A stretch of 35,216 nucleotides of DNA from Nitratireductor sp. (GCA_020441665.1 JAGRLT010000147.1:1-35216), one strand, 5' to 3'. Counted from the stretch's first letter, positions 1 to 8,486 are shown. Program-made: numbers and translations. Notes: a model not told the origin generated them from the letters alone.

Positions 1-20
1 GTCCATCCCGAGATTTTTTC

Positions 21-57
21 GAGGGAGGGCGCGCTTATACGTCGTTCCGACGTGCGC
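21..57. other. oriT, MOBQ/Ti-plasmid type
   Basis: Read on the minus strand, 25-37 gives ATAAGCGCGCCCT, one base from the nic-region consensus of RSF1010- and Ti-type origins (ATAAGTGCGC/CCT). It is followed on the plus strand by an inverted repeat ACGTCG-TTC-CGACGT (39-53), as in Ti-plasmid origins. It sits 27 bases upstream of a MOBQ relaxase gene, the expected place. The nick would fall on the minus strand near 28-31. The call rests on motif recall; the nick position is not proven. Confidence 0.75.
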
Positions 58-83
58 TTGACCGTGGCAATGCTTGGATCGCG

Positions 84-3080
84 ATGGCGATCTATCATCT
101 TCACGTCAAGGTCATTGGCCGCAAGGCAGGCTCCAGCGCGGTGGCGTCCGCCGCCTATCGCTCGGCCTCGCGGCTGCGCGACGAGCGCCTTGACCGCGAT
201 CAGGACTTTTCCGCCAAGCGTGGCGTCGTCCATTCCGAGGTGCTGTTGCCGGACGGCGCACCGGAGCAATGGTCCGACCGCGAACGGCTCTGGAACGATG
301 TCGAGGCGTTCGAGGTTCGCAAGGATGCCCAGCTTGCCCGCGAGGTGGAGTTTGCCATCCCGCGCGAGATGACGCAGGCGCAGGGCATCGAGCTTGCCCG
401 CGATTTCGCGCAGGCCGAGTTCGTCGACCAGGGCATGATCGCCGACCTGAATGTGCATTGGGATGTTAGCGAGGACGGTATGCCGAAACCCCACGCGCAT
501 GTCATGCTCACCATGCGCGAGGTCGATGAGGACGGCTTCGGCAAGAAGGTTCGCGACTGGAACCGCACGGAGGTGGTCGAGCGCTGGCGGGAACGCTGGG
601 CCGAGCATGTCAACGAGCGGCTGGCCGAACTCGACATAGACGCCCGGATCGACCATCGCAGCCTTGAGGCGCAGGGCATCGGCCTTGAGCCGCAAAGCCA
701 AATCGGCGCGCCTGCACAGCGCATTGAAGGCGAAGGCATCGAGGCCGCTGACCGCGCCGACCTTCACCGCGAGATCGCCCGCAACAACGGCGCGCGCATC
801 ATCGCCGATCCATCGGTGGCGCTGGACGCGATCACACATCAGCAATCGACCTTCACGCGCCGCGACATGGCGAAGTTCGCGCATCGGCACAGTGACGGTA
901 TTGACCAGTTCAACGAGGTCATGGGCGCGATGGGAAACGCGCCCGATCTTGTCGAACTCGGCAAGGACGGACGCGGCGAGGACCGCTTCACCACGCGCGA
1001 AATGATCGAGGCGGAACAGCGCCTGCATCGCGCGGCGGAACTCATGGCCGAGAGGGAACGCCATGATGTCAGCGAGAAAGACAGGCTCGACGCCCTTGCG
1101 CGCGCAGAACAGCGCGGGCTTGTCCTGTCCGGCGAGCAAGCCGACGCACTGGCGCACGTTACGGACGGGCGCGACCTTGGCATCGTCGTCGGTTATGCCG
1201 GGACGGGGAAAAGCGCCATGCTGGGCGTTGCGCGCGAGGCTTGGGAAGCGGCAGGCTACGAGGTGCGCGGCGTTGCCCTGTCCGGCATTGCCGCCGAGAA
1301 TCTGGAAGGCGGATCGGGCATTTCTTCGCGCACCATCGCCAGCATGGAACATGGCTGGAAGAACGGACGCGACATGCTGACTTCCCGCGATGTGCTTGTC
1401 ATCGATGAGGCGGGCATGGTCGGCACACGGCAGTTGGAGCGCGTGCTGTCGCATGCCGCCGAGGCCGGCGCGAAAGTCGTGCTGGTCGGCGATCCGCAGC
1501 AATTGCAGGCAATAGAAGCGGGCGCGGCCTTCCGCTCGATCCATGACCGCCACGGCGGCGTGGAAATCAGCGAGGTTCGCCGCCAGCGTGAGGACTGGCA
1601 GCGGGATGCCACGCGCAATCTGGCGACGGGCAGGACCGGGAATGCGATCCATGCCTATGACAGTCACGATATGGTGCATTCAGCCGAAACGCGTGAGCAG
1701 GCGCGTGGCGATCTGATCGACCGCTGGGACCGTGACCGGCAGGCCGCGCCGGATGCCAGCCGCATCATTCTCACCCACACCAATGCCGAGGTACGGGAAC
1801 TCAACGAGGCCGCCCGCGAGCGGATGCGGGAGGCCGGCGATCTCGGCGAAGACGTGCAAGTCACCGTCGAGCGAGGCGAGCGCAGCTTTGCCAGCGGGGA
1901 TCGCGTCATGTTCCTGCAAAACGAGCGCGGCCTTGGCGTCAAGAACGGAACGCTTGGCATCATCGAACAGGTCAGCGAACAATCCATGTCGGTTCGCACC
2001 GATGATGGGCGCAGCATCTCGTTCGATCTGAAAGACTACGACCGCATTGACCACGGCTATGCCGCGACGATCCACAAGGCGCAGGGCATGACGGTGGACC
2101 GGACGCATGTGCTGGCGACTCCCGGCATGGACGCCCACAGCAGCTATGTCGCTCTGTCGCGTCACCGCGACGGCATGGACCTGCATTACGGCCGCGACGA
2201 CTTCGCCAGCCGGGACAAGCTCATCAACACCCTGTCGCGCGACCGGGCCAAGGACATGGCGACCGATTACGAACAGCAGATCGACCCGGCGCAGGACTAC
2301 GCCGAGCGGCGCGGCATCACCTTCCGCGCCCGTGTCGCCGAGATCATGCGGAAACTCGTGCCCGAGCGGCTGCGCGACGCCATAGACGATTATATCGACA
2401 ATCTGCGTTCTTCCGGTGAGCATGTGCCCGCAGGACCGGACAGGGAGGCGGCAAGACGAGAGGTTCAGCGCGACCCTGAAGTCACATCACGCAAGACCGG
2501 CATCGAGCCGGAAGAACTCTTGCGTCGCGCCAGTTCCGGGCAGAGCTTCGTTCGTCATGCCCGCGCCGTGGATGCGATCTTCGCGGCGCAGGACAGGGGT
2601 ATCGCTGCGACGCCCGAGCAGGTGCAGGAGTTGCACGAGGCTCGCACAGCCTTCGATGAGCACCGACCTCACGGTTCCCGCGACGCCGAGGCCGTCTATA
2701 AACGGAATCCCGGCTTTGCCGCCGATGTCGCCTCTGGCGATCCTGATCGCGCCGCGCCTGCCAGACGCGCCCTGCAACTGGAAACAGAGATGCGCAAGAA
2801 CCCCGATCTGCGCGCGGATCGGTTCGTGGAACGCTTTCAGGAACTCAGGCAGACCGGGGAACGCCAATATGCGGCGGGCAACTATTCCGGCTACAGGTCA
2901 GCGCGCGCGGAGATGGGCAACATGGCGATGAGCCTGGAACGCGATCCGCAGATGGAATCCCTGCTCGAAGGTCGCAAGAAGCAACTCGGCATCAGCATGG
3001 ATTTCGACTCAGGGATGAGGCTTGGCCGACAACTTGCCCTCAGTCACGGCCTTGGCAGAGGTCGGGGCATCGGATTGTAG
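84..3080 (+). CDS. traA: Conjugative relaxase-helicase TraA (MOBQ)
   Basis: 998-residue bifunctional relaxase that would nick oriT and unwind the transferred strand. The N-terminal MobA/MobL nuclease domain (about 1-220) has the active-site tyrosine candidate Tyr25 in AAYRSA and a metal-binding PHAHV motif (His136, His138). The middle and C-terminal part is a superfamily 1 helicase: Walker A GYAGTGKS (about 369-376), Walker B VLVIDEAG (about 438-445) and a UvrD-like motif with HKAQGMTVDR (about 660-670). The C-terminal 200 residues are charged and helical. The length is slightly below the usual 1,100 of Ti-plasmid TraA. The ATG at 84 begins the conserved MAIYHL start of the family. The adjacent oriT supports the role. 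Its MOB class differs from the second relaxase at 20.6-22.6 kb. Confidence 0.93.
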   Translation: MAIYHLHVKVIGRKAGSSAVASAAYRSASRLRDERLDRDQDFSAKRGVVHSEVLLPDGAPEQWSDRERLWNDVEAFEVRKDAQLAREVEFAIPREMTQAQGIELARDFAQAEFVDQGMIADLNVHWDVSEDGMPKPHAHVMLTMREVDEDGFGKKVRDWNRTEVVERWRERWAEHVNERLAELDIDARIDHRSLEAQGIGLEPQSQIGAPAQRIEGEGIEAADRADLHREIARNNGARIIADPSVALDAITHQQSTFTRRDMAKFAHRHSDGIDQFNEVMGAMGNAPDLVELGKDGRGEDRFTTREMIEAEQRLHRAAELMAERERHDVSEKDRLDALARAEQRGLVLSGEQADALAHVTDGRDLGIVVGYAGTGKSAMLGVAREAWEAAGYEVRGVALSGIAAENLEGGSGISSRTIASMEHGWKNGRDMLTSRDVLVIDEAGMVGTRQLERVLSHAAEAGAKVVLVGDPQQLQAIEAGAAFRSIHDRHGGVEISEVRRQREDWQRDATRNLATGRTGNAIHAYDSHDMVHSAETREQARGDLIDRWDRDRQAAPDASRIILTHTNAEVRELNEAARERMREAGDLGEDVQVTVERGERSFASGDRVMFLQNERGLGVKNGTLGIIEQVSEQSMSVRTDDGRSISFDLKDYDRIDHGYAATIHKAQGMTVDRTHVLATPGMDAHSSYVALSRHRDGMDLHYGRDDFASRDKLINTLSRDRAKDMATDYEQQIDPAQDYAERRGITFRARVAEIMRKLVPERLRDAIDDYIDNLRSSGEHVPAGPDREAARREVQRDPEVTSRKTGIEPEELLRRASSGQSFVRHARAVDAIFAAQDRGIAATPEQVQELHEARTAFDEHRPHGSRDAEAVYKRNPGFAADVASGDPDRAAPARRALQLETEMRKNPDLRADRFVERFQELRQTGERQYAAGNYSGYRSARAEMGNMAMSLERDPQMESLLEGRKKQLGISMDFDSGMRLGRQLALSHGLGRGRGIGL

Positions 3081-3082
3081 AT

Positions 3083-3115
3083 CGTAGAACCATCCTATTT
3101 ACCGCCGTTTCTACG
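3083..3115 (+). terminator. Possible hairpin after traA
   Basis: CGTAGAA (3083-3089) pairs with TTCTACG (3109-3115) just after the traA stop. The 19-base loop contains the 15-bp repeat described separately. There is no U-tract, so this may be a regulatory hairpin and not a terminator. Confidence 0.25.
3093..3107 (+). repeat. TCCTATT(T/C)(A/G)CCGCCG repeat, copy 1
   Basis: TCCTATTTACCGCCG. Near-identical copies occur at 31944-31958 and 34521-34535; 13 of 15 positions are invariant. Each copy lies 114-133 bases upstream of a start codon (here the AlpA-like gene at 3218). Function unknown; an operator or promoter element is plausible. Confidence 0.5.
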
Positions 3116-3148
3116 CTACACTACTACGGCAGCTAAATATCTATTGCA

Positions 3149-3164
3149 CAACGATAAATCGTTG
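3149..3164. promoter_or_regulatory. Palindromic operator candidate before AlpA-like gene
   Basis: CAACGAT-AA-ATCGTTG is a perfect 7-bp inverted repeat with a 2-bp centre in AT-rich DNA, 54 bases before the start codon at 3218. Size and location suit an autoregulated HTH dimer. Confidence 0.4.
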
Positions 3165-3217
3165 CCTTGTCTGGTCTCTGCAATTGTCAGAAACAACCAG
3201 CAGGAGGCAGCAGGACC

Positions 3218-3436
3218 ATGCGCCAACCAGACCGCATCATTCGCATGAAAACCGTTCTCGCCCGCACCGGCCTGTCCCGGTCCACCATCTATCGCAAGAT
3301 CGCCGAAGGCACCTTCCCGCGCCAGATGAAGATCAGCACCAATGGCGCGGGCTGGCATGAATCCGACATTAATCGCTGGATTGCCTACCCTGCCGGATGG
3401 AAGCCGCGCGGCGAGTTCGACTTCTATGACTTCTGA
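3218..3436 (+). CDS. AlpA-family HTH regulator
   Basis: 72-residue DNA-binding protein. The sequence VLARTGLSRSTIYRKIAEG is the helix-turn-helix of the AlpA/phage-regulator family, followed by FPRQ and HESDINRWI, which are typical of that family. Family members act as excisionase activators or recombination directionality factors for prophages and integrative elements. Here it would be expected to control excision by the recombinase downstream. The ATG at 3218 is chosen because AGGAGG lies at 3202-3207; longer in-frame starts have no ribosome site. The next gene begins inside its last codons (ATG 3426), suggesting translational coupling. Confidence 0.82.
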   Translation: MRQPDRIIRMKTVLARTGLSRSTIYRKIAEGTFPRQMKISTNGAGWHESDINRWIAYPAGWKPRGEFDFYDF

Positions 3437-3680
3437 TAGCGAGGGCGGTGGCGGAAAACAGAGGCCGGCGAACGACAACCGACCGCCGAATGGACAGGAT
3501 GCCGGGCAGGCGGATGCGTCCGCGCGGGTGGATGCGGTGGTGTTGACCATCGCCCGGCTGATCGGACGCCAGATCGCGCGGGAGCACTTTGAGGCGTTGC
3601 AGGCGGCCAACGACAACAGGCCGCCCAAGTGTCGGATGGACGCGCAGGAAGATCGTTCTGGCGATGATGACGACCAATAG
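3426..3680 (+). CDS. Small element-end protein with LIGRQIARE motif
   Basis: 84 residues, no known function. It has a Gly/Asn/Asp-rich start, one amphipathic helix (VVLTIARLIGRQIAREHFE), two copies of ANDNRPP on either side of the helix, and an acidic tail. The helix is shared with the small protein at 8553-8762 (AVLILARLLGRQIAREQFE), which also lies beside a toxin-antitoxin pair and a serine recombinase. The gene overlaps the AlpA-like gene by 11 bases. Inference: a helper protein of this recombinase module. The paralogy supports it being real despite its low complexity. Confidence 0.6.
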   Translation: MTSDSEGGGGKQRPANDNRPPNGQDAGQADASARVDAVVLTIARLIGRQIAREHFEALQAANDNRPPKCRMDAQEDRSGDDDDQ

Positions 3681-3729
3681 CAGCCGGGAGTTCGATCTTC
3701 TCCATTGAATGATCGGGATGGAAATGCTA

Positions 3730-3748
3730 TCTAGATCATAAATCTAGA
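3730..3748. promoter_or_regulatory. vapBC operator
   Basis: TCTAGAT-CATAA-ATCTAGA is a perfect 7-bp inverted repeat with a 5-bp spacer. It ends immediately before the AGGAGG ribosome site (3749-3754) of vapB. VapB-VapC complexes normally bind such palindromes to repress their own operon. Confidence 0.6.
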
Positions 3749-3759
3749 AGGAGGCTGAC

Positions 3760-4032
3760 ATGGCCTTGAGCATCAAGACCGAGGAAGCGGACCGGCTGGC
3801 GCGGGAACTATCCCGCCTGACCGGCGAAACCATGACGGATGCCATCACGCAGGCCATGCGTGAGCGGCTGGAACGGCTGCGCGCAGAGCAGGAGGCGCAG
3901 CGCGACTATGTTTCGCGCATGAAGGCGTTCGTTCGCGAGCGCGCCAGCCGCTATGACCGCCGCCCGGTTACGAAACAGGAATGGGATGAAGCGGTTGGCG
4001 ACACGCCCGAAGAGCTTGGTTTCTCCCGATGA
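3760..4032 (+). CDS. vapB: VapB-type antitoxin
   Basis: 90 residues. The N-terminal half ([36 protein letters not shown], shown in parts: [19 protein letters not shown] and [13 protein letters not shown]) matches the PSK/VapB ribbon-helix-helix-like family. The C-terminal half is charged and probably wraps the toxin. A strong ribosome site AAGGAGG precedes the ATG, and a palindromic operator precedes that. It overlaps vapC by the ATGA at 4029-4032, the usual antitoxin-first, coupled order. It should neutralise VapC and repress the operon. Confidence 0.85.
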   Translation: MALSIKTEEADRLARELSRLTGETMTDAITQAMRERLERLRAEQEAQRDYVSRMKAFVRERASRYDRRPVTKQEWDEAVGDTPEELGFSR

Positions 4033-4442
4033 TGATTGTCGATGCGTCCGCCATCATTGCGATCATGTTCGAGGAGGCGGAAGCGTCTGACTGCATGGCC
4101 GCGCTACAGACAGGCGCTTCGCGCCTCATATCGGCAGTGAACTATGTCGAGGCGGGAACGGTAATGGCGGGCAGAATCAGGAACGGGGACCGGCACGAAG
4201 CGATTGCCGATCTGGATGCGTTTCTGGCCGATTTCCGCATCGCCATTGCCTCTACGGACGAGAGCCTTGCGCGTGCCGCGATAAGGGCGCGTCTGGACTA
4301 CGGCAAAGGGTTCGGAACACGGGGGGGCCTGAACTTCGGTGATTGCTTTGCCTATGCTCTCGCCAAACGGCATTCGGCCCCGCTTCTGTATGTCGGCGAC
4401 GACTTTGCCCTAACCGATGTTCAGTCTGCACTGTCGCGGTAG
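4029..4442 (+). CDS. vapC: VapC toxin, PIN-domain ribonuclease
   Basis: 137 residues, the usual PIN length. Visible acidic metal ligands: Asp in MIVDASAI at the start, Glu in NYVEAGTV, and Asp in [13 protein letters not shown] near the end. The family cleaves tRNA or rRNA in an Mg-dependent way when the labile antitoxin is lost, so it stabilises mobile DNA. The gene overlaps vapB and ends 29 bases before the recombinase start, so recombinase and toxin-antitoxin pair probably share a transcript. Confidence 0.88.
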   Translation: MMIVDASAIIAIMFEEAEASDCMAALQTGASRLISAVNYVEAGTVMAGRIRNGDRHEAIADLDAFLADFRIAIASTDESLARAAIRARLDYGKGFGTRGGLNFGDCFAYALAKRHSAPLLYVGDDFALTDVQSALSR

Positions 4443-4471
4443 TGGGCCGACAAGAAAAGAGGATTGAAGCC

Positions 4472-6118
4472 ATGACCCGCGCAGCCCTTTATGCCCGCTA
4501 TTCCGACGACAAGCAGAGCGAGGCGTCCATCGAGGACCAGTTCCGGCTTTGCCGGGAACATGCGGGGCGGGAGCGGTGGCAGATCGTCGGCTCCTACGAG
4601 GACGCGGCTATCTCCGGGGCCAGCACGATCCTGCGTCCCGGCATCCAACGGTTGATGTGCGATGCGCAACATGGCGAGTTCAATATCCTGCTGGCCGAGG
4701 CGCTGGACCGGATCAGCCGCGATCAGGCGGATGTGGCGACCCTCTACAAGCATCTGAAATTCGTGGGCGTCACCATCGTCACCTTGGCCGAGGGTGAAAT
4801 CTCCGAGCTTCATGTCGGGCTGAAAGGCACGATGAATGCGCTGTTTCTCAAAGACCTTGCCATGAAAACCCATCGCGGGTTGCGGGGCAGGGTGGAGAAG
4901 GGCAAGGCGGGCGGTGGCCTTTGCTACGGCTACAGGATAGTGAAGAAGTTCGATGCCAACGGCGAACCAATCCGGGGCGACCGCGAGATCATCCCGGAAG
5001 AAGCGGAAATCGTCCGCCGTGTCTTTGGCGAGTTCGCATCCGGCAAAAGCCCCAAGGCTATCGCCGTCGATCTGAACCGCGATGGCGTTCCCGGCCCGCT
5101 TGGCCGGGCATGGGGCGACACCAGTATCCGGGGCCATGTCTCGCGCGGCACCGGCATCGTCAACAACGAGCTTTATGTCGGCGTCCTTGTGTGGAACCGC
5201 CTGCGCTTCGTCAAGGACCCGTCCACCGGCAAGCGCGTGTCGCGCATCAACCCGCCGGAAAAGTGGATCAGGAGCGAGGTTCCGCATTTGCGCATAGTGG
5301 ATGACGAATTGTGGAATGCGGTTCGCGCGCGGCAGAAGGACATTGCAGTGCGGTTCGAGGCGACCGCCGAGGGTGTCAGGAAGGCCACGGCGCGCAAGCT
5401 GCATGAGAAGAAGCGGCCCGTTTCCCTTCTTTCCGGCCTGCTGACCTGCGGCTGCTGCGGCGGCAAATACGGCCTCATCATGCGCGACCGCTATGGTTGC
5501 CTGAACCATCACCGGCGCGGCACTTGCGAAAACAGCAGGACCATCACCCGCGACAAGATCGAGGAACGTGTGCTGTCCGGTCTAAAAGACAGGCTGATCT
5601 CTGGCTGCGCTGTCGAGGAAACCGTGCGCGCCTTCGCCGAGGAAATGAATCGCCTCAACCGGGAGCGTCGGGCACAGGGCGAGCAGGACCGCAAGGCACT
5701 GGACAAGATCGAGAAGGCCATCGCAGGAATCATCGCGGCCATTGAGGACGGCATGTATCAACCGTCGATGAAAGCGCGCATGGACGAGCTGGAACGGCAA
5801 AAGGCGGAACTCATCGCCCGGCAGATGAAGGCCCCGACCGACACGCCGGACGTGCACTCCAACATCGCCAGCATCTACCGCAAGCGGGTGGAGCGTTTCA
5901 CCGATGCCCTGCACAACGACAACGATGGCCGTGTTGCTGCCGAGGAACTGCGCTCGTTGATCGAGGAAGTCGTGCTTATGCCGGGCGACAAGCGCGGCGA
6001 GGTCCATGCCAAGCTACGCGGCGAGTTGTTCGGCATTCTCGACTTCGTGGAAGCCGAACACAGGCAAAGGCCCCGAGAAGTTAGGACAAAGGTTGAAGCC
6101 AGCCCCCGCAACCATTGA
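4472..6118 (+). CDS. Large serine recombinase (element integrase)
   Basis: 548 residues. The N-terminal resolvase domain has the nucleophile candidate Ser11 and Arg9 in LYARYSDDKQ, with DRISRDQADVATL further on. A recombinase domain follows (about 160-290), then a zinc ribbon starting near residue 325 (CGCCGG...C...C) and a coiled-coil stretch rich in Glu, Arg and Lys. Members integrate and excise phages and ICEs at att sites. The ATG at 4472 starts the conserved MTRAALYARYS; the open frame extends upstream but without homology. Its last codons run into the tRNA-fMet-like core, so its C-terminal tail is set by the junction. It is closely related to the convergent recombinase on the minus strand, and the two coding regions overlap by 105 bases. 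Confidence 0.9.
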   Translation: MTRAALYARYSDDKQSEASIEDQFRLCREHAGRERWQIVGSYEDAAISGASTILRPGIQRLMCDAQHGEFNILLAEALDRISRDQADVATLYKHLKFVGVTIVTLAEGEISELHVGLKGTMNALFLKDLAMKTHRGLRGRVEKGKAGGGLCYGYRIVKKFDANGEPIRGDREIIPEEAEIVRRVFGEFASGKSPKAIAVDLNRDGVPGPLGRAWGDTSIRGHVSRGTGIVNNELYVGVLVWNRLRFVKDPSTGKRVSRINPPEKWIRSEVPHLRIVDDELWNAVRARQKDIAVRFEATAEGVRKATARKLHEKKRPVSLLSGLLTCGCCGGKYGLIMRDRYGCLNHHRRGTCENSRTITRDKIEERVLSGLKDRLISGCAVEETVRAFAEEMNRLNRERRAQGEQDRKALDKIEKAIAGIIAAIEDGMYQPSMKARMDELERQKAELIARQMKAPTDTPDVHSNIASIYRKRVERFTDALHNDNDGRVAAEELRSLIEEVVLMPGDKRGEVHAKLRGELFGILDFVEAEHRQRPREVRTKVEASPRNH

Positions 6119-7768
6119 AACCGACACTCCCGCGAGCCCCGCTCCGGGAGTGTTTCTTTTTGTAGCCTTTCCAATGGCTTGCCGCTCGGTCCATTCGAGG
6201 ATCGTGCGCAGTTCGCCGTGCAGCGTCGCGAAAATCTCGCCGCGTTCCGGGCCGGGCGTCAGCACGATCTTCTCTATCAGCATCCGCAAAGCCGCCGCTG
6301 CCTGCGGCCGCTCGTCGGGGCGGGCGAGGGCGCCGGTCAGCGCCGCGACCTTCTTCGCATAGATCGCCGAAGCACTCGGCAGGATGTCCGGCGTGTCGTC
6401 GGGTGCGTCGGCGAGCAGTTCGGCCAGTTCGGCCTTGCGCGCTTCCAGCGTGTCCATCTCGTCCTTCATGCTCGGATGGAACATGCCTTCCTTGATCGCC
6501 TCGATGATCCCCCTGATCTGCTTCTCGACCTTCACCATCTCGGCCTTCCAGGCGTCGCCATTGGAGCGGCGCTCGCGGTTAAGCCGGTTGGTCTCCTCGG
6601 CATAGGCCCGCATCGCAGCCGCGGCGACTTCGGGCGCCATCATCCGTTCCTTGAGGCCGGCGAGCACGCGCCGCTCCAGGTCTTCGCGCAGGATGGTGCG
6701 GCTGTTGGAGCAGGCGCCCTTGGTCACATGCGTCGAGCAGGCGAAGCGGTCGGAACCCCGGATGGAGAAGGGGCCTCCGCAGCAGCCGCAGAACACCAGT
6801 CCCGAAAGCAGGGTCTTCGGCCGATGGGTGCCATTCAGACGGTTCTTCTTGTGGTGCTTGCGGATGCCCTCGGCGACATTGGCGTATCTGGCCGAGGTGA
6901 CGGCCTGCCGCGCCTTCACCGCCTGCCAGAGTTCGTCGTCGACGATGCGCAGGTCGGGAACGTCCTTGACGATCCATTCCGATTCCGGGTTGAGGCGTGA
7001 GACGCGCTTTCCCGTCGACGGGTCTTTGATATAGCGCAGCCGGTTCCAGATCAGCTTGCCGATATAAAGCTCGTTGTTCAGGATGCCCGTGCCGCGCTTT
7101 GCATGACCGTGGATGGTGGTGTCGTTCCAGAGTCGACCTTCTGGCCCGGACACACCTTCCTCGTTCAGCGTCTTTGCGATGACGCGCGGGCTAATACCCG
7201 CAGCATAGTCGCGGAGGATGCGCCGCACGACATTGGCCTCGGCTTCGTCGATCTCGCGGTCGCCCCGGATCGGATCGCCGCGAGCATCGAGTTGCTTCAC
7301 GACCTTGTAGCCATAGCAAAGCCCGCCGCCCGACTTGCCTTCCTCGACGCGGCCACGAATGCCGCGATGCGTCTTGGCGGCAAGGTCTTTGAGGAACAGC
7401 GCGTTCATCGTGCCCTTGAGGCCGACATGAAGCTCGCTGATCTCGCCCTCGGCCAGCGTGACGATGGGAACGCCGGCGAATTTGAGATGCTTGAACAGCG
7501 TCGCCACATCGGCCTGGTCACGCGAGATGCGGTCCAGCGCCTCGGCCAGAACGATATCGAACTGTCCCGCCTGCGCGTCCTGCAACAGCGCCTGGATGCC
7601 GGGACGCAGGATCATGCTCGCCCCGGAAATCCCCGCGTCCTTATAGGTGCCGATGATCTTCCACTTCTCGCGTCTGGCCTGCTCCCGGCAGATGCGGAAC
7701 TGATCCTCAATCGAGGCGTCCCGCTGATTGTCGGAGGAATAGCGGGCATAAAGGGCAACGCGGGTCAT
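6014..7768 (-). CDS. Large serine recombinase (second element)
   Basis: 584 residues. The resolvase domain starts MTRVALYARYSSDNQ with Ser11 as the expected nucleophile. A recombinase domain and a zinc ribbon (CGCCGG then C-x-T-H-V-T-K-G-A-C) follow, then a coiled coil. The last 50 residues or so (from NTPGAGLAGVSVSMVAGAG on) are not recombinase-like: they are read through the plus-strand terminator, the tRNA-fMet fragment and then the antisense of the neighbouring recombinase. Inference: this tail was fused by integration at the core. The start at 7768 is preceded by GGACC. It lies 27 bases after the PemK-like toxin gene, probably in one transcript with it. Confidence 0.88.
   Translation of the reverse strand: MTRVALYARYSSDNQRDASIEDQFRICREQARREKWKIIGTYKDAGISGASMILRPGIQALLQDAQAGQFDIVLAEALDRISRDQADVATLFKHLKFAGVPIVTLAEGEISELHVGLKGTMNALFLKDLAAKTHRGIRGRVEEGKSGGGLCYGYKVVKQLDARGDPIRGDREIDEAEANVVRRILRDYAAGISPRVIAKTLNEEGVSGPEGRLWNDTTIHGHAKRGTGILNNELYIGKLIWNRLRYIKDPSTGKRVSRLNPESEWIVKDVPDLRIVDDELWQAVKARQAVTSARYANVAEGIRKHHKKNRLNGTHRPKTLLSGLVFCGCCGGPFSIRGSDRFACSTHVTKGACSNSRTILREDLERRVLAGLKERMMAPEVAAAAMRAYAEETNRLNRERRSNGDAWKAEMVKVEKQIRGIIEAIKEGMFHPSMKDEMDTLEARKAELAELLADAPDDTPDILPSASAIYAKKVAALTGALARPDERPQAAAALRMLIEKIVLTPGPERGEIFATLHGELRTILEWTERQAIGKATKRNTPGAGLAGVSVSMVAGAGFNLCPNFSGPLPVFGFHEVENAEQLAA
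6091..6114 (+). repeat. att core: tRNA-fMet 3'-end fragment
   Basis: Bases 6101-6114 include GCCCCCGCAACCA, identical to the acceptor strand plus CCA of bacterial initiator tRNA; 6091-6100 (GGTTGAAGCC) only partly resembles a T-arm and no tRNA body lies upstream. Such 3'-end fragments mark integration sites. Antisense reading of an intact tRNA-fMet end gives the tail MVAGAGFEPATFRL; the minus-strand recombinase here reads MVAGAG and then diverges, which puts the crossover within this core. Confidence 0.55.
6124..6161 (+). terminator. Intrinsic terminator
   Basis: ACACTCCCG (6124-6132) and CGGGAGTGT (6145-6153) form a perfect 9-bp stem with a 12-base loop, followed by TTCTTTTTG. It would end plus-strand transcription just past the att core. 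It also lies inside the 3' coding end of the minus-strand recombinase, consistent with that tail being derived from sequence flanking a tRNA gene. Confidence 0.8.
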
Positions 7769-7795
7769 CGGCCGGTCCTTTCAAAACTCCATTGG

Positions 7796-8221
7796 TCAGC
7801 GGCGCACGGCGCCGCTCTTCTTCGCGCGGGCCAGTTCGAGGAAGCTGGTCTTGATCGTCGCGAACAGCCCCGGCGGGATGAAGCCGTAAGCGAACTCGCC
7901 CCGCCTGCCGGGAACAGGCGACAAGCCGCCATTTGGCCATTCGTCGATGTTATGCTCCGAGACGATCACCCAGCTCGGCGCGTCATCAAGACCGATGGCC
8001 TGCTTCACCTTCGCCGGGATCTCGATGCCGACCGTATCGCCGGAGGGCGGCGTGTGGGTGATCGGCAGCAGCACGACATAGCGTGGGCGCACGCGGGCGT
8101 CGGTCGCGGCGACGAGACAGGCCGGGCGATCCTTGCCTTGATCCTGGCCGGCGGCCGCCTCATGCGTCCAGAGGTAATCGTAGCGGAGGACAAGGCCGGG
8201 CTTCGGTTCAGGGATCGCCAC
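7796..8221 (-). CDS. PemK/MazF-like toxin
   Basis: 141 residues. The N-terminus (PKPGLVLRYDYLW, then RPACLVAATD) matches the SH3-like fold of PemK/MazF growth inhibitors, with VVLLPITHTPP as the second conserved strand; these proteins are mRNA interferases. The GTG at 8221 begins the homologous N-terminus and lies 10 bases after the antitoxin stop. The family is larger than classic MazF (about 110), so it probably belongs to a longer PemK-like subgroup. It is transcribed before the recombinase, mirroring vapC on the other side of the junction. Confidence 0.68.
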   Translation of the reverse strand: MAIPEPKPGLVLRYDYLWTHEAAAGQDQGKDRPACLVAATDARVRPRYVVLLPITHTPPSGDTVGIEIPAKVKQAIGLDDAPSWVIVSEHNIDEWPNGGLSPVPGRRGEFAYGFIPPGLFATIKTSFLELARAKKSGAVRR

Positions 8222-8231
8222 GTCGCCCGCC

Positions 8232-8486
8232 TTACTTCAACAGATCGTCGAGGTGGGCGTGTTCGGGGTCCATCTCGGCCCGTTCAACGGCGTCGATCAC
8301 CACGTCGGCGGCGTCCGCCGTGCGGTGCGTCCGCTGCGCTGCGGCGCGGAGCCAGTCGTAGTGGTCGGCGGACATCAGCACGAACTCGCGCCGGCCGTGC
8401 CGAGTGATCTCCACCGGCTCGCGCTGCGCCTGGTGCTGGAACTCGCCAAACTTGCGCTGGAATTCGAGGGAACCGACTGTCGGCAT
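8232..8486 (-). CDS. Phd/YefM-like antitoxin
   Basis: 84 residues. The N-terminal part (VGSLEFQRKFGEFQHQAQ, then PVEITRHGRREFVLMSADHYDWL) is the Phd/YefM fold: a DNA-binding start followed by the ITRHGR strand. The acidic C-terminus is the likely toxin-binding tail. The start at 8486 is preferred because AAAGG lies 9 bases upstream; an ATG at 8495 touches that site. A near-perfect palindrome at 8515-8532 is the likely operator. The pairing of a Phd-type antitoxin with a PemK-type toxin is a mixed combination. Confidence 0.75.
   Translation of the reverse strand: MPTVGSLEFQRKFGEFQHQAQREPVEITRHGRREFVLMSADHYDWLRAAAQRTHRTADAADVVIDAVERAEMDPEHAHLDDLLK

Larger units (their letters stand above)
1..6114. 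mobile_element. Right part of an integrative mobilizable element
   Basis: Seen: Q-type oriT, traA relaxase, AlpA-like regulator, small acidic protein, vapBC and a large serine recombinase, ending at a tRNA-fMet 3'-end-like segment (6101-6114). This is the gene content expected of an element that encodes its own relaxase and integrase; no mating-pair genes are visible on this side of the junction. The left end lies outside the window. Inference: it integrated at the same att core as the element to its right and may borrow that element's or another type IV secretion system. The boundary is placed from the tRNA-like core and was not confirmed by comparison. Confidence 0.5.

Noticed and set aside
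6091..6114. A complete tRNA gene
   Set aside because: Only the acceptor-end bases match; the T-arm is broken and no other arms lie upstream.
7103..8407. A 434-codon plus-strand frame opposite the recombinase and toxin genes
   Set aside because: Antisense to well-supported coding sequence; its residues mirror those genes and match no family. High GC keeps such frames open.
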